Below, in pieces: positions 1 through 13,830 of a stretch of 64,000 bases of DNA (positions are counted from its first letter, which is position 1; each line of letters starts with the position of its first letter). Under the pieces are notes generated by a model that ran no database searches, was not told where the DNA came from, and saw only the letters and a program-made list of their open reading frames with translations. The translations under genes were made by a program, and so were the position numbers. This stretch comes from Apostichopus japonicus (Eukaryota > Echinodermata > Holothuroidea > Aspidochirotida > Stichopodidae), in NCBI RefSeq assembly GCF_037975245.1, contig NC_092575.1, positions 14,610,310 through 14,674,309 on the forward strand, read 5' to 3'.

Positions 1-3000
1 AAGGGGGCTTTGGGGGAGGGAGGGGGGTCCACAGCCACATAGCTTTCAATTGTGACTGCAACATGCAGGGGATTTCTACTGGTTTCCTTGTGAGGCTATG
101 CAGCCTTCAACGGAAAACTTACCCAGCCTTTTTTCTCCTCTTCTGTCTGTGGAATTTGACAGATGATAATAAGTCACCTGCGCCGACCTCTGCCAGCATA
201 CCAACCGGCCCCAGTCAGACAGTTCCCAAAGGTCAGAGGTCTCATCTTGTCCCCTCATATAGGTTTCATGTTTTCCACCTTTTTTCCTTGGACATTTGTC
301 ATTAACATATATGCACCATCTATAGGCTGTCTGCATTTTGTTTTTTTGAGCTTGATGATTTCCATTCTATTCACGCATATTCATAAGACCAGTGAATAAT
401 AATGATCATACCATTTTCACTCTTATCAAAACTAATATATTATTAGCACCGAGCCCAAAAAAAAAAACTATTATTTTGGTATTGAGTATTTGCTTTTTGC
501 AACTTTCCTAGTTTGATGTTCTCTGTTTTATTAAATCACATTTCAATGGATGTGCTGAGATTCTTAAATAGTCGACTGTTTCACATGCCATCCTGGCAAA
601 TCATAATTTGAGGTCAAGATGAGGTTTGGGGAAAGGAAGAGGACACCATTATTAGATGAATGCCTGCTGAAGCAATCATTCGTCATGTTAGACAAGAATG
701 ATTATGCTTTTCAAAAAACTTGAAAACACGACACCAGATGTGAGCAAAAAATGACCAGTCGTGATATAAAGGTTGTGGAAGTTGCTCTATGTATTTAACT
801 GTGCAATAAAATGGAGGGAACGCTGTATGCGTAGCTGAAAAAGGAAGTCAAGACTCTAGTTTGAAACCAGCATTCCTTTTGTTGTCTTAATGCCATTGTC
901 ATTAACTTAGTGATTAGTTTCACAAGAGAATAGACATTATACAGACTTTACTTAACCAATGTTGATTGAAGGCAATTCAGAAACTTTGAGTTACAGGAAA
1001 TTGGGCAATTTCAAATCTAAATGGCTTTTCACAATTCCTCAGTTAAGTGGGGACACCAACCCAACCCTCGTGTTTGGCTTGTCTACGACAGAGATCTCTG
1101 TGCAGAACAAATCTCCCGAAACAGATAAGAAAAACCTTGTTCCGTTTGGGAGATATATATGCCAGTTTAAAAGTCATGTCTGGGAGCTAAGATTTTTCTA
1201 AATCTGTCATTTCATTGTGCCACTAGGATCTCAAACCTTTTGCTTTCACTGTGCGTAGTTTTTTTTGGGGGGGGGGGGACATCAAATCTTCAAGGTAAAA
1301 TGTGAACAGTGTCGACACTTTGTCGTGATCCCGCTTCAGTACAGGGTGAGACAAAATAATAAAACACATTCAATACGCGTGACTGAGATTATACTTCTCT
1401 TCTATTTGGTGGTTCGTGTATATCTGATATGACATAGGGTGACCTCGGGGTCGGTGTATCTTATGGAATATATACAAGTGACCTTATAGAGTAAAGAATA
1501 TATGCCAGTCGTTTAGTATATCTATTACACACTTAAAACAAAATGCCATCATTTGGTTATATAGAGAATTGAATGAAATATTTTCGATTCAGTATTTGCG
1601 AAATACTCGGCTTGATATTACCGATATATACACTGTAAATGGATAAAATAGCAGAAACATTGGAGGTCATGTGACCTGATTAAATCATTTTTAGACTTGA
1701 TCAAGTCTTCAGCCTTGTGTGTGAAGGAGCTGATATATCGCAAATGGAATAAAGAATGTTCTCAATATCAAGTTCAGGGGAAGTTGTTCGTGACAGTAAT
1801 CTCTATCATATGGATCATTATACAACACCTAATTATATTCCGGCCATTTGATTGGTCAATTGCTCGTCAATTACATGCAAAATCCGCTCTATTGCACGCG
1901 ATGATGATAGAACCATGCGTTATACTTTTTTGATAGCATTTTTTTCAATGGTAAGAGAGCAGAGAAACCTGTCTGTTCAAAACAATCTGTTGCATGAGTG
2001 CATTTTACATCCAATATTATCCAAATTTGAAGGTGTTGTATAAAACAAATAATGAATGGTTATGAGTGCAATAGTGCAAATATTTCATTCGTTGAAAGAT
2101 GTAATTTGCTCCATTCAACGAGGTGCAGCCGAGTTGAATGGAACATTCCATCTTTCAACTCATGAAATATTTGCACTATTGCACTCATAACCATTCATTA
2201 TTTGTATAATATTGGTGTTGGGTTTGGGTCTTCTTTCAAGTTGGATTACCGTAGCGTGACAAATCTACAGTTGCCATAGTAGCCAAAAGATGTCAGCTTT
2301 GCAAAGCACCAGTGCTGTTTATACTAACTTTGTTGTGTTTTATTAATTTAAGTTTCATTATTTGAGTTTGAAGCGAAGGTACTGTTCTTGAAAGCGTTCG
2401 AAATAGGATTTCAAAGGTATTTGGTGGAGATACTGGTAGTTTTCAATGGCTCACCCTCCCCCATCCTTCCGCCAACCCCCTGCTCATCTGTTTTTAACTA
2501 ATGATATCTCTGATACAACTACATTCTGGATGCTTTTGTGCAACCCTGTCATGATGTACAGTATCTCTGAGGTGAAGTAGCTGACTACCATCTGTACAGA
2601 TATGGGGGGGGGGTAGATGTATGCTTGGAGATGGTAACCGAGGGCCGGAAGAGGGGAGGGACGGGGGAGGCAGAGGGCCAGTAAAACCGAATGAAGATTT
2701 CAAAGCATTTTAATTGGTGTATATCTCTAAATTCCTTGTTACTTATTAGTTACATGGAGAATTATGTGAGAGGACTAGAGAAACAAAAGGCCTTATTAAT
2801 TTCCTCTAATTAATATGACTATAGCTTGCAATCTCCCATACTGCTCTCCTCTCCGAAGTCCCCCCTCCCCTCTCCTCCACCTCCCCTCTCCCCATCCCCT
2901 CTCTCTCCTTTCCTCCAACTCCCTCTCTTCTCTATACTGTCAATATTATTTATGGAATCACCATATATTCTTGCTTTTAGGCATGGTGATAAAACCCTGT

Positions 3001-4205
3001 CTTGTCTAAATTCTGATCCATTAGTGGAAATCTTTCCTCTTTGTTTATCTTTTAGCAGCTTGTGATGAGTGGTTTTTTTTGTTTTTTTTTGTGTGCAAGT
3101 TAAGTCTCTCTTTGAGGCGATGAGGGAAATGCTACAGTATGTAAAGACTACTTGACTTTGAAGGGTTTCTCTTTTAAGTAAAGTTTTAAGTAAATCTTAA
3201 TGAAATTGAGCAAAGGATTTACATTGGGATTAAATTCAGCCATAAAGTGTGTAGAATATACTGTTAGTTTGAAATATGTCTAACAAGTAAAGAGCGATAA
3301 TAATAACGCTCACAATTAACAATGCCATCCTGCTAATAACGTCATACGCTGTCACCTATGACGATGCTTCCAATTGTACCTTCAACGTTAACAGATGAAA
3401 CATGTTGTCTGTAATACATTAACCCACTACTAATTATTAGTTTAAAAGAAAATGCTTTTCTGAATTTTCCAAATAGAAATTTGTAGAATACCCGTCAACT
3501 GCCTACTTGAATTTTAATCAAATTGTCATCGATTGTTTGCTGTTTGTGTTGCAAGTGTGGTGTGTTGTAGACTGTGTTGGGTAAGTACACACTGTCTGCG
3601 AGCATGTATCTATCCTTTACATGCCCATCACTCCCCATCAAATATTAAAGTTGTTTTTTTGTTTTTTTTATCAACAACTGCTTTGAGGTCACTGTTCCTG
3701 AAGTTTGTTTTTGTTTTGCTGATGTTGCAGGTTGTCGTAACAAAAACATTTACTAACAGACATTGTGACATCATATGATATCATATGATGTCACATGATG
3801 TCATATTACCCAGAATGTCAGCCATCAAAGTATATTGTAGATTGCATACCATTCCTTATTCATGAGCAACCACCCCCCCCCCCCCAATATAAAGAAGAAA
3901 AATCCACATTGTTCATATCACAGTGGGTTTCCAATTGCCTTACCAGAGTCATTCTTTATTCACTGCTGTGCAACGAGGTAACAAATAAAGAGAAAACTGG
4001 CTTTTGTTTTTCTAAATCAATAAAGGAATCTTTTCATGCTTAAACTGCTTTATATAATTGGCAGTTTAATAATAAGCAGTGCTCACGGGCATGCTTGCCT
4101 CAACAGAAGGCAGAAACGACAGAGCAGCACGTTACAGTGTCTGTGAGAAGTATTAGGGCAGTCTAGTGGCTTGATTCAGTCGGTACCCTGCTGTTGGATA
4201 GAACA
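1..4205. other. Intergenic stretch, no gene recognised
   Basis: No open frame here has domain-like composition or convincing splice context. The stretch holds a foldback repeat (2045-2205), a G-rich purine tract (about 2600-2690) followed by a long C/T tract (about 2855-2935), and several G or C homopolymers. The last few hundred bases presumably contain the promoter and 5' UTR of the EGF-domain gene, but I see no unambiguous core promoter motif. Confidence 0.5.
2045..2205. repeat. Palindromic foldback (MITE-like hairpin)
   Basis: The left arm (2045 to about 2101) and right arm (about 2149-2205) are near-perfect reverse complements of about 57 bp. The centre carries a further inverted pair, CCATTCAAC/GTTGAATGG, so almost the whole 161 bp folds on itself. 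The flanks read TATAA then two A on the left and TATAA on the right, a possible but weak target duplication. There is no coding capacity. This fits a small non-autonomous foldback transposon; the family is unknown. Confidence 0.75.
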
Positions 4206-7200
4206 ATGTGGATTTCCGTTTTACTACCCTCCGCTTTGCTTTCAATCGTTCACATTTCGTTTGTCACCGCCATTTCCCACCATGCAGATGAGAATGAGGA
4301 CATTTGCCTGACTTTGACCTGTGGGCCAGGCACTTGTACATCTGACGGGTGTCTCTGCCCTGACTACTATTTTGGCCAGCAGTGTCAGACATATAAGAGT
4401 GAGTATCCCAGAATGAATAAACAATTAGAGATAACAGATAATCTACCAGTACTTTTAGATTCCAGGCATGAGCTTTTTCCGCGAATTCGCGGAATATCCG
4501 TGATTTCTTTTCTACCTCGGGGACAAAATCTATTATCCTAACACACTGTAGCATACGCAAACTGGAGCCTATACCGCAATTTTTGCAAGGTTCCGTGATT
4601 TTTTTTGTTACCCCAGGCTCATCCCTGAGATTCAAGTCGTTGCAGGTCTGTATTAAAGTCCTACTCGTACTTACGAGTCTATAAGTATGGTGACCGTAAC
4701 ATTTTATGTCCCTATTAAAACTTGTTAGAAGAAATACTTGTAAGTAAATAATTATAATATGTACTGTAGGTTGTAGATTATTTGCATATTAATTCATTAA
4801 ATCATATTTATATTCAGTCAAATATTAATTTAATGCTTGCATGTTACATTGTGATCGAGTGGTAGAGTAGAAGAACCAATTTTCAATTCCCACGTCTTGC
4901 AAAGTTACTGTATATATGTGTAAACTTTTTTGCTTTCTTAGTCTTCAGTTTTTGCTTTCTCAGTCGTCAGTTTTTGTTAAATGTTGTAAAGTGATCTGGA
5001 AAAGAATGTTGTTTCTTCTTTTAATTTGTTTCAACTCTACTGCCATGAAGTTTTATCAGCAGGGCAAGACCAGTGACAGCTGTTTTGGGGGCCAGAAGAC
5101 ATTTTTTGGGTCTATATTTTGTGGATTTTAGAATTTAATTTTCGATTCATAATTGATTTTAAGATTTTAAGTATCTTAATATTATTGAGAGTTTTGGGGT
5201 CCGTGCAAGAGACTTGATGTATCAGCAAGTCTTAAATGCTGGTTTCCAGCCTAATTACAACAACTTGTGACTTAGTTTGCGACTGTTAAAGCGAACATAA
5301 AACATGTTCATGTGTCCCAACTAAGTACCAAGTTCATGAAAGCAAAAAAGCTCTCATTTAATATGCAGCAAATTTGCTCTTTAAATGCTAATGGCCATTA
5401 TGACTAATTTAAACTAACCATTGTCCTGACACCAAAATATACAAAAAAAAATCTTGCAATGATTTATAAGTCAACCATATGTACTGTTATTTTATTAAAA
5501 CAATGTTTGTAAAAAAAATGGCAACAGCAGAGTGAATGAAGTCAGCGCAGCAATTCATGTGGAAATCGTTTTGCCTTTCTTTGCAAAATTTTAAGTCACA
5601 GAGGAAAGACATATTTCTACCAGAAAGTTGCATTTGGTGAAATTCTTCAAAGCAAAGGACGTTGCAACATGTATCACAAATCAACGAGAAGAAAATAATG
5701 GGAGGATAAAAGCCTATGACGAACATTTGCGATGATGACATCACAGACACCATAGAGTGATTCACTCCAAGGTGGAATCAAGGGTTTTATTACATTTAAT
5801 CAACAGTATCTGGGAGCTAGGACACAAGATATTGAGACAGGGGTTTTCAACAAACGGCATGGAATGTATTGTTTTTTCCATAAGAGTGTCACATAAAATA
5901 TCTACCAACAGAATATCCCTTTTCATTCTATAACCACACCCCCCAGGTACCACCAGAATATCCCTTGCCATTATAATATCCCCCCGCTAGGTAACAGTTT
6001 CCCCCCCCAGAAGTAAACATTTGTGCACTGAGATCCAGTCAACTTTCCATTTATGGTGATTGCAGGATTTTTCTCAAATGACCATCAAAAGTTTCCTGCT
6101 AAATTCTAGTTACGTGAAGGATACTACTGGTATCATTGAGATGCACTTAACTTGCATTAGCTTGTGCCGGCCCTAGTTGAAATTGTTTCTCTGTTGAGAG
6201 TCAATTACATTGCTAAAGAGAGGAAGTTGGCCAAACAGTACCCCGTCGATCTATTCGCAATTGTTGACATGTACCATGTATGCCCTGCAAAATTTGAGGT
6301 TGTACTCAAATTCCTCAAACACAACGGTTTAAGACTGCCAAATTCTCGATTCAATTTTCCCTCACCAGTTCGATAATTTAATTGTTTAACACATTGCAAT
6401 GTTATAAGAGGGCCAGAAATTCCTGGAAAAAAAGGAAATTGCAAATTGTTTAGTATTGTAAGCACTGTGAGTAACATCTAGGAGATATTTACTGATGATG
6501 GAATTATCGCAATGTATCTGTCCATTTAAGTATAGTCATCACCGAGACAAAGACTTGACTGTCTTCAGTTATCATCACTCACTCTCGTTGTTAAAGGTTT
6601 CTTTTGTCTCTCCATTCCTCCGCAGAGGATGGTGACAAGGCTGGGGCTGGAAGTACCACATCCTCATCACACGCTCCCGCCGTGCTCTTCTTCCTGTTTC
6701 TCATCATACTGGTCGTGGTACTAGCTGGCTGGGCTGTCTATGCTTACAAAAACCCGAACACGACGTCGGGCCTCTTCTTGATCAAAGTAAGTGGGGTGTT
6801 TTCTGGCTCTTTGTCTTCTTTATAAAATAGCAATTTTACTCTCTGCAGTCACCAAAAGATTTGTAGTAATAAATTACTTGCCTGAGGGGACTGAGGCTAG
6901 ATGAGGCGAGACGATATACTAGCGTTTCCAAATCTCTTGTACGATTAGGTGGCTTGTTCTAGGCAGGCAAGCAATCTATGCAAACAGGTGGTGTGTGTAT
7001 GTGACTTGTTCTAGGCAAGCAAGAAATCTATGCAAACAGGTGGTGTGTGTGTGACTTGTTCTAGGTAGGCAAGCAATCTATGCAAACAGTTGGTGTGTAT
7101 ATGTGACTTGTTCTTGGTAGGCAAGCAATCTATGCAATCGGTGGTGTGTGTGTGTGACTTGTTCTAGGCGGGCAAGAAATCTATGCAAACAGGTGGTGTG

Positions 7201-8550
7201 TGTATGTGACTTGCTCTAGGTAGGCAAGCAATTTATGCAAACTGGTGGTGTGTGTTTGTGACTTGTCCTAGGCAGGCAGGCAAGCAATCTATGCAAACAG
7301 GTGGTGTGTGTATGTGACTTGCTCTAGGTAGGCAAGCAATTTATGCAAACTGGTGGTGTGTGTTTGTGACTTGTCCTAGGCAGGCAGGCAAGCAATCTAT
7401 GCAAACAGTTGGTGTGTGTTTGTGACTTGTCCTAGGTAGGCAAGCAATCTATGCAAACAGGTGGTGTGTGCATGTAACTTGTTCTAGGCGGGCAAGCAAT
7501 CTATGCAAACAGTTGGTGTGTGCATGTGACTTGTCCTAGGCGGGCAAGCAATCTATGCAAGCAGGTGGTGTGTGTTTGTGACTTGTTCTAGGCAGGCAAG
7601 CAATCTATGCAAACAGGTGGTGTGTGCATGTGACTTGTTCTAGGTAGGCAAGCAATCTATGCAAACAGGTGGTGTGTGCATGTGACTTGTCCTAGGCGGG
7701 CAAGCAATCTATGCAAGCAGGTGGTGTGTGTTTGTGACTTGTTCTAGGCAGGCAAGCAATCTATGCAAACTGGTGGTGTGTTGTGTGTGACTTTTTCTAG
7801 GCAAGCAAGAAATCTATGCAAACAGTTGGTGTGTGTATGTGACTTGTTCTAGGTAGGCAAGCAATCTATGCAAACAGTTGGTGTGTGTATGTGACTTGTT
7901 CTAGGTAGGCAAGCAATCTATGCAAACTGGTGGTGTGTGCATGTGACTTGTTCTAGGCAGGCAAGCAATCTATGCAAACAGTTGGTGTGTGTATGTGACT
8001 TGCTCTAGGTAGGCAAGCAATTTATGCAAACAGTTGGTGTGTGTGTATGCTGCCTGTTAGCTTGTAAACCAAGACAGGTCAACGATGGAAAAGTGGTATT
8101 TCTCATGTAGCTTCCCGTAGGGGAGTGCAAAGTCCATGTTGTTTTTGATGGGGTCTAAGATCAGCAGTGGTGAGTCAAAATGTTAGAAACTCTCACTGGT
8201 TGAATAAGTTTGTACGTGGATGGTAGATTGGAAATTTGACACCGTTTTCTTCTTATATTTGCGTGTAGGCATACACAGGGACAATTTCCCAGGGATACAT
8301 TAAATCTGGGAACTCAAATCTTCAGGGAGGCTACAAGGGAATTAAAGGAGCTCACACAAACCATAAACGAAATATATTCCATTAATTTTACATACATACG
8401 TACACCTAATATTTTTTTTCCAATTCTGCAATGTACACCTTTCCTCTTTGCGTTATCATCGTACAGGTAACCAGATGCTACTGCTTGAAGGGGTCAAGCG
8501 GGAATTCTCCATCTTACAAATACGAAAAAACAAGAGGAGTAAATATATAA
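4206..8550 (+). CDS. Small type I membrane protein with one EGF-like domain (3 exons)
   Basis: Proposed exons are 4206-4398, 6626-6786 and 8467-8550, giving about 145 aa. An ATG at 4206 opens a signal peptide (about residues 1-23). A six-cysteine EGF-like module follows (C34, C39, C44, C49, C51, C60, with a CxC pair). After a Ser/Thr/Gly linker comes one membrane helix (about 81-105), then a short basic cytoplasmic tail. Exon 1 ends at a strong donor (A|GTGAGT, phase 1), and exon 2 starts after CCGCAG and ends AAA|GTAAGT (phase 0). The last exon is least certain. Acceptor TACAG at 8466 gives a 27-aa tail, while an alternative acceptor (GTGTAG, 8269) would give a different tail ending near 8385. 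The layout resembles EGF-type membrane ligands, but one EGF repeat is not enough to name an orthologue. Intron 2 is largely minisatellite. Confidence 0.68.
6950..8048. repeat. 52-bp minisatellite array, about 21 copies
   Basis: About 21 head-to-tail copies of a 49-58 bp unit run through intron 2 of the EGF-domain gene. Each contains a variant of GGCAAGCAATCTATGC, then a GGTGGTGTGTG block, then TGACTTGTTCTAGG. Copies differ by point changes and by small indels in the GT-rich part. Some alternate CAGGTGG and CAGTTGG forms in blocks, suggesting higher-order duplication. Confidence 0.95.
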
Positions 8551-11500
8551 GGAAGCCATCTCCCAAGATTCCTCCCAGCAAAGCCAAAGACTGATTGACG
8601 AGACCAGACCAGACTACACAGTCAGATCTCTCTAACGTCTTCTGCTGTCAAATTGATTCCTTAAAAATGTGTACATATTACCTTCAATTAGCATTTTGTG
8701 TCCGCACTTTAAGTGGTTTATAGAAATGCAGAGTGAACTGTATTGATAGCAATAGTCTTCAAGTGTATGAACTTAAGCAGCGGTATTAAGTTGACCTGTA
8801 GACAAGACACGAGAATTTCACAAGAGAGAATCTGTGTTGTGAAAAAGCGTATTACCTTAAAGGGTCTTTTTTTTTCTCAGTTTCTCATTTCAGTAGTTCT
8901 GACTGCAATAGGTGTACCATAGAGAAATTCATCCCCTCGGTCAGATGTTAGACGTGTGTAAATACAGACAGGGTGTAAAACTAATACCATGTTTTTGAAA
9001 GCGGTGTATTGTGTCAGTTAACTTTAATTTTAACAATTGTTCATTTTGTATCGATTTTTGTAATAATATTGGTGGAGAACATTTGACTTGAGTTTTTTTG
9101 GTGGTATTCATGCATATAAAAAGGATGATTTTGAAAGTGTGTAGATGGAAACCCAACGTTTGATTAGGAAAAAAAAAAGATATTGCTGTCTAAGGAAAAG
9201 AGACAGACAGATTCACAATTGGAGGTGACCATGCTACTCTCTAGGGAATTGGAATTTCGTTAAACATAGCATCAAGATTGCAGGCCTGACACAGGGACGT
9301 AGCAGGAAATATTATTAAAGCCCTCTTTCCGCGTTGAAGGAAACTAAGCGACCCTTCTCAACCTTTCCCCTGAAAGATTGTCTGCTACGTAATACAATAC
9401 ACTTATTATTGTTTATTTCTGTAACGTGGGAGGCATTTGGGGGGGGGGAGGCTTTGTACATCATGGCGCTCCCTTAAGTGTAATAATGCTCCCTTTGTGA
9501 GAAACACCCCTTTTAGAAGTCTGCTCCCACCCCCCCCCTTTTAAATTTCTGGCTACATCCCTGGGCCTGAAACAGGTAACCTTATTGATACCTTATTGAT
9601 CAATGTTCCTCTTCATAGTTCCTCTTCATTAAATCATACATAACAAGGTCCATATCCTTGTGAATTTCTGCTCAGTGCTACTTTGCATAGAGTTGTGTTT
9701 GGTTTAATGGCCATTTACCTACAGCAGTTCCAAAAATTACCTTTAACTATTACTAAGGTAGCCAACTCCAGGTTGAAAATTAGTTCCTGCGTAGGAGTGA
9801 CAGCACCACGAGTGGCAAAGTCTCACTGCCGGCCCGAATAGATCTATCTGTCTGTTCTTGGTTCGGGCTGAACCCATAAAGGATATTTATCCCCTAAGAC
9901 TTGGGACTTGCTGCATTTGGAAACGATTCCCTCTTCGTTGCCACTGGAAAACAGCATTTTAGGTACTATTAATTTCCACAACGTTGTGAGACGGGTGCAG
10001 TAGACATTTTGACAGATGCTGATTAGATTCACACGTTGGCCCCGGAAAATGGAAAATATTAAATTCATAATCGAATGACTTCCAGAATATTGACTATTTG
10101 TTGTCATGATATTAAATGAGTCACGTTGTTGGCATCATCATTTGGACTTTTTGGACTGGTAATTTTTGGACTGGTTATTTTTGGACTAGTAATTTTTTGG
10201 ACTAGTAATGGCTGTTCAATTTTCTTAATTATTAAGAAACATTTTCACCTTTCATTTATTTTTATATAGTTTGCAATACTTTTTTTTTCAGCTTTTAGGA
10301 AGGAACCACCTTGTTTTTGGCAATAAGTTTTGCTGATTCATACTGTAGAGGAAAAATAAGTCAAACAGCTGTATTTTGATTTCACTTTGATTTTTTTTTT
10401 CTGCATAGAAAAATGGAAAGTTTTTTCAACAATTGATAGAATAATTAATCTCTTCATTTACTATACAACAGCAGCAAGTGTGCAATAAGGAGAGCTTGCG
10501 CAAAGAATTTGATATTTTGACCAGGATTAATTCAAGTGGCAGAGGGATGTTACAGTATTTGATGTAACCATAGAGAGAAACTCTGTTCATACAGCAACAC
10601 TGTCATGATAACATGGTTACAGTCTTCATGTAAGGGTACTGGGGCGGGGGGACTGGGGCGTGAGAGAGGATCAAGTTGTTTGTGTTTTTATGCCCAGCTT
10701 CTTTCTTAAGAATACATTCTAATTTTGTGTGTAGGTTTTAAGACTCCCGCTCAGTTAACCTTAAGCAGTTGAACCAAAAAGGTTTAGTTTGTTTTGCTGT
10801 TGGGAACGAAAATTGGGGGGTGGGGGTTGATTGTTAGAGCAGGTGAAATGATGGAGCTTATTTACAAATTATTGTTTTAAGAAATGTGAGTGAGTTATTT
10901 GCAAGGTTTGGCAATATGATTTCATGCAAGTTTCAAAATCATAGTAATTAATATGCAAGTTAGACTTTCTGAAATAGCCGACATATGCGATTGCCGCCAA
11001 TTTTTGAATGATGTAATTGATGACAAATTGATGGAAGAAAGATATGTTTGGTCTAGTGATATGTTTGGTCTTTTAAGAAACTGTCTGTAATTCCTGAGAC
11101 CTTTTTTTTTATAACTACTTCAAGTACCTCCAGTATACTTCCATATATATTTTCTTCATATGTTAAGCCTGCAATTATTAAAAAGTTCGAACAGAAGCAT
11201 ATGCGTTTGATTAATACAAATATTCATTTTGGATTCTTTTTTTTTCTTAAATATTGTTTATGTATTCATGCCCCAGCTTGAAGCTATCTGTCTTGCGTCG
11301 GCCATGGTCTTTGTTTTGATTATTCAAATTAAATGCGGACTCTGCACATGCATAGCGAGTATTCTTCTTTTATGCACAGTGAGGTCTGGAGTAATAACTG
11401 TAATATGCATATTTAAGCAAGAACTCTGTCCGAAATACAAACTCTGTTAGGTCTGTATTTTCTTCTTTTTTTCCAACAAACTTAGAATCAGGATCCTTTT

Positions 11501-13080
11501 TGTAAGCTCATTGAGAAACCCCTATAGTATTCCTATCAGAGAGATGTCTTTCCTTTTGTTGCAGGTACCTTTATATTCTATATGAAGTGAATAATCTTAT
11601 TATGCGCATATAGCTTGTAGGGAAAGTTGTGCATATTTATGCGAAGGACTTGTTTTTTTATTGAAATATTTTGAGACTTGCTGTTGTATATACTGTACGT
11701 TTAGTGCTTATAAGGATTGGGGGGTCATTTACTCACTTCCAAACTGAATTGCCGTGGTTTCCTCAGAATGATCTATGACTAGATGTTGGATTGCATTTCA
11801 AGTTCACATCAATTTTGGGACGTTGATGTAATACATTGTGAATCGCCAGATCATCAGGTAAACACAATGATCAATAATCATGGTTAACTGTAGTGTAATA
11901 GACTATTAAAGGTTTCTTACAATATAAGTATTCACAGAGTTGACCGTTTCCTTCGAACTTCTTTGACATTGCTCAGGGTTGACCGTTGTGTTCAACTGAT
12001 TATCCGTTCGATGAAATGAATCCATTTTAGTCGATTTGCTTTTGTTTTTTAATATTAAACTTGTAAAATGACATAAAATGGCATATGACTATGGTCACAA
12101 ACATCTGTGCCGTTAGTATTTGCTTTGAATGCACCTGGCAGTACTCCCTAATTTATACAGCCAACTGGGGGGAAATTAGTGCCTCAATACAGAAAGAAAG
12201 GTGCCTTAGTAACGATAATAACTCCACTGAATATCAAAACTCTGAGGAATTCATTGACTGTTTCATGTTTAAATAAGGTTTGTTAAAGATATTTAATTTC
12301 TATATGAAAGATGATATCGATGGGTAATGTGACTAATCAGTAAAGTGTACAACATTATGTTTTACTAAATTGGTTAAGGTCATAAAAATAATATTTCTTA
12401 TTTTTTTCTCAAACATCTCATGGCAAGACAGGCAAGTTATGGAACTAAATTCAAATTTTTGTGTACATTATTTAATGGCTATTAAAGGTGATTTGATTTA
12501 TTGATGAAAGTTTTTATTCAACTTGAGCTAGAGCAGTGGTAAAAAAAAATATGGTTGCGAGTTTTTTTGGGTTTTTTGCTGACAATTTATGAACCTTTAC
12601 TTAGTTTTCAATGGATTGAGCTAAATACTACACATTGCTTGAAATAAATACTAAATACTTATTCCAGATATATGTCGGTTAATAACGGAATTGATAGCAT
12701 ATAAATAACGTTATTGTAAAAGTCGTATGCAGTCCGTATAGATACAACAACATTGATACACTATTTTCTTCTTAACAAACCAGATCTTGAACGTGGTATT
12801 TTGAATTGGATTGTCGTCTATGCAAGTTATGAACATTAGCAGTGTTTAACACCTAATTAAAATCTCTCTCCCACCTTGTTTTTCGATTAACATTTACATT
12901 TATTACCATTAGAAAATGGTTGCAACTGGCTATGGATCCCTTGAATATGGTTACGAGATTTGTGTTTTTAACCGCTTAGCTTCTTAAATGTAAGAGGTAT
13001 TAGCTGTTTAATGTCAGAAAGTTTTCCAATTGTTTATCCTTAATTTTTCTAATGGCAAACAGTTGACCTTGATTGGCCTT

Positions 13081-13177
13081 AATTTCATTGTTGCAAAGTC
13101 ATGTAAAAGTGTCTGTACCACATCTATGTGTAACGTAGTCTAAATAGAGTCACCAATTTGTGGTGAAGTTCTCCAAA
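13081..13177 (+). repeat. Direct repeat copy A (about 97 bp)
   Basis: About 90% identical to 13734-13830 in the same orientation. Shared blocks include AAGTCATGTAAAA, CATCTATGTGT and GTCTAAATAGAGTCACCAA. The pair brackets roughly 560 bp that contain a 12-bp-arm inverted repeat. It may mark the ends of a degenerate element or a local duplication. Confidence 0.8.
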
Positions 13178-13733
13178 GTCCGTCAAAAGTTGTAAGAAGT
13201 GGGTGAAAAACTTGTCAATATTGGTACTTGTTAACTAATATACAAATGATATTAATCACTACCATGGGAAAGTACAGTTCATGAAAAATTGATTTTTTGA
13301 TATTTCGGCTGTTAATCATTTGTTCCGCATCAATGACCTCCCATATTTAGGCTACTTGAAATGTCTTTCCGTTACCAAAAATTGTGTGTGTTTTTTTCTA
13401 TTTTTTCAGCAAAGTTGCAATATGATTAAAATGAAACTATTGATTTAAAGCAAGTTTAGGTAGGCCTACAACATGAACTAATTATTGACATATATATGGT
13501 CTTCTTTATTTTCTTATTATGATTAAATGAAACATGTCCTTCCGTTACCATATCGGTAACGGAAGGATGGTAACGGAAGGGAGAACCACATTTCCATATA
13601 CTGTTTGTTAGGCTGTATTTTTTCCTGTGTGGGCTCACAAGGGAAAGTCCTTGTATACATGTTTAACCATGGTAAGAAACATTTAGGCACTTTAAGGGTT
13701 GTTATAATGTGTATCATCTGACAAATACAGATT

Positions 13734-13830
13734 AATTTCATTGTTTCGAAGTCATGTAAAACTGTCTGTACCTCATCTATGTGTTAAGTAGTCTAAATAG
13801 AGTCACCAACTTGTGGTGAAGTCCTCCAAA
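13734..13830 (+). repeat. Direct repeat copy B (about 97 bp)
   Basis: Partner of 13081-13177. Mismatches are scattered, so the duplication is not recent. Just downstream lies a poly-A run and a short GAGAGAGAGA tract. Confidence 0.8.

Noticed and set aside
4264-4635. 123-codon minus-strand frame opposite the EGF-domain exon
   Set aside because: It is the shadow of exon 1 of the plus-strand gene, with no domain or codon signal of its own.
4470-4640. Possible small transposon with CCGCGAATTCGCGG palindrome
   Set aside because: The palindrome is only 14 bp, and the proposed ends (GCATGAGC and GCTCATCC) do not form a convincing inverted pair or target duplication.
4850-4905. Possible tRNA relic with GAGTGGTAGAG and a TTCAATTCC-like box
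   Set aside because: Both boxes are degenerate and no acceptor stem forms.
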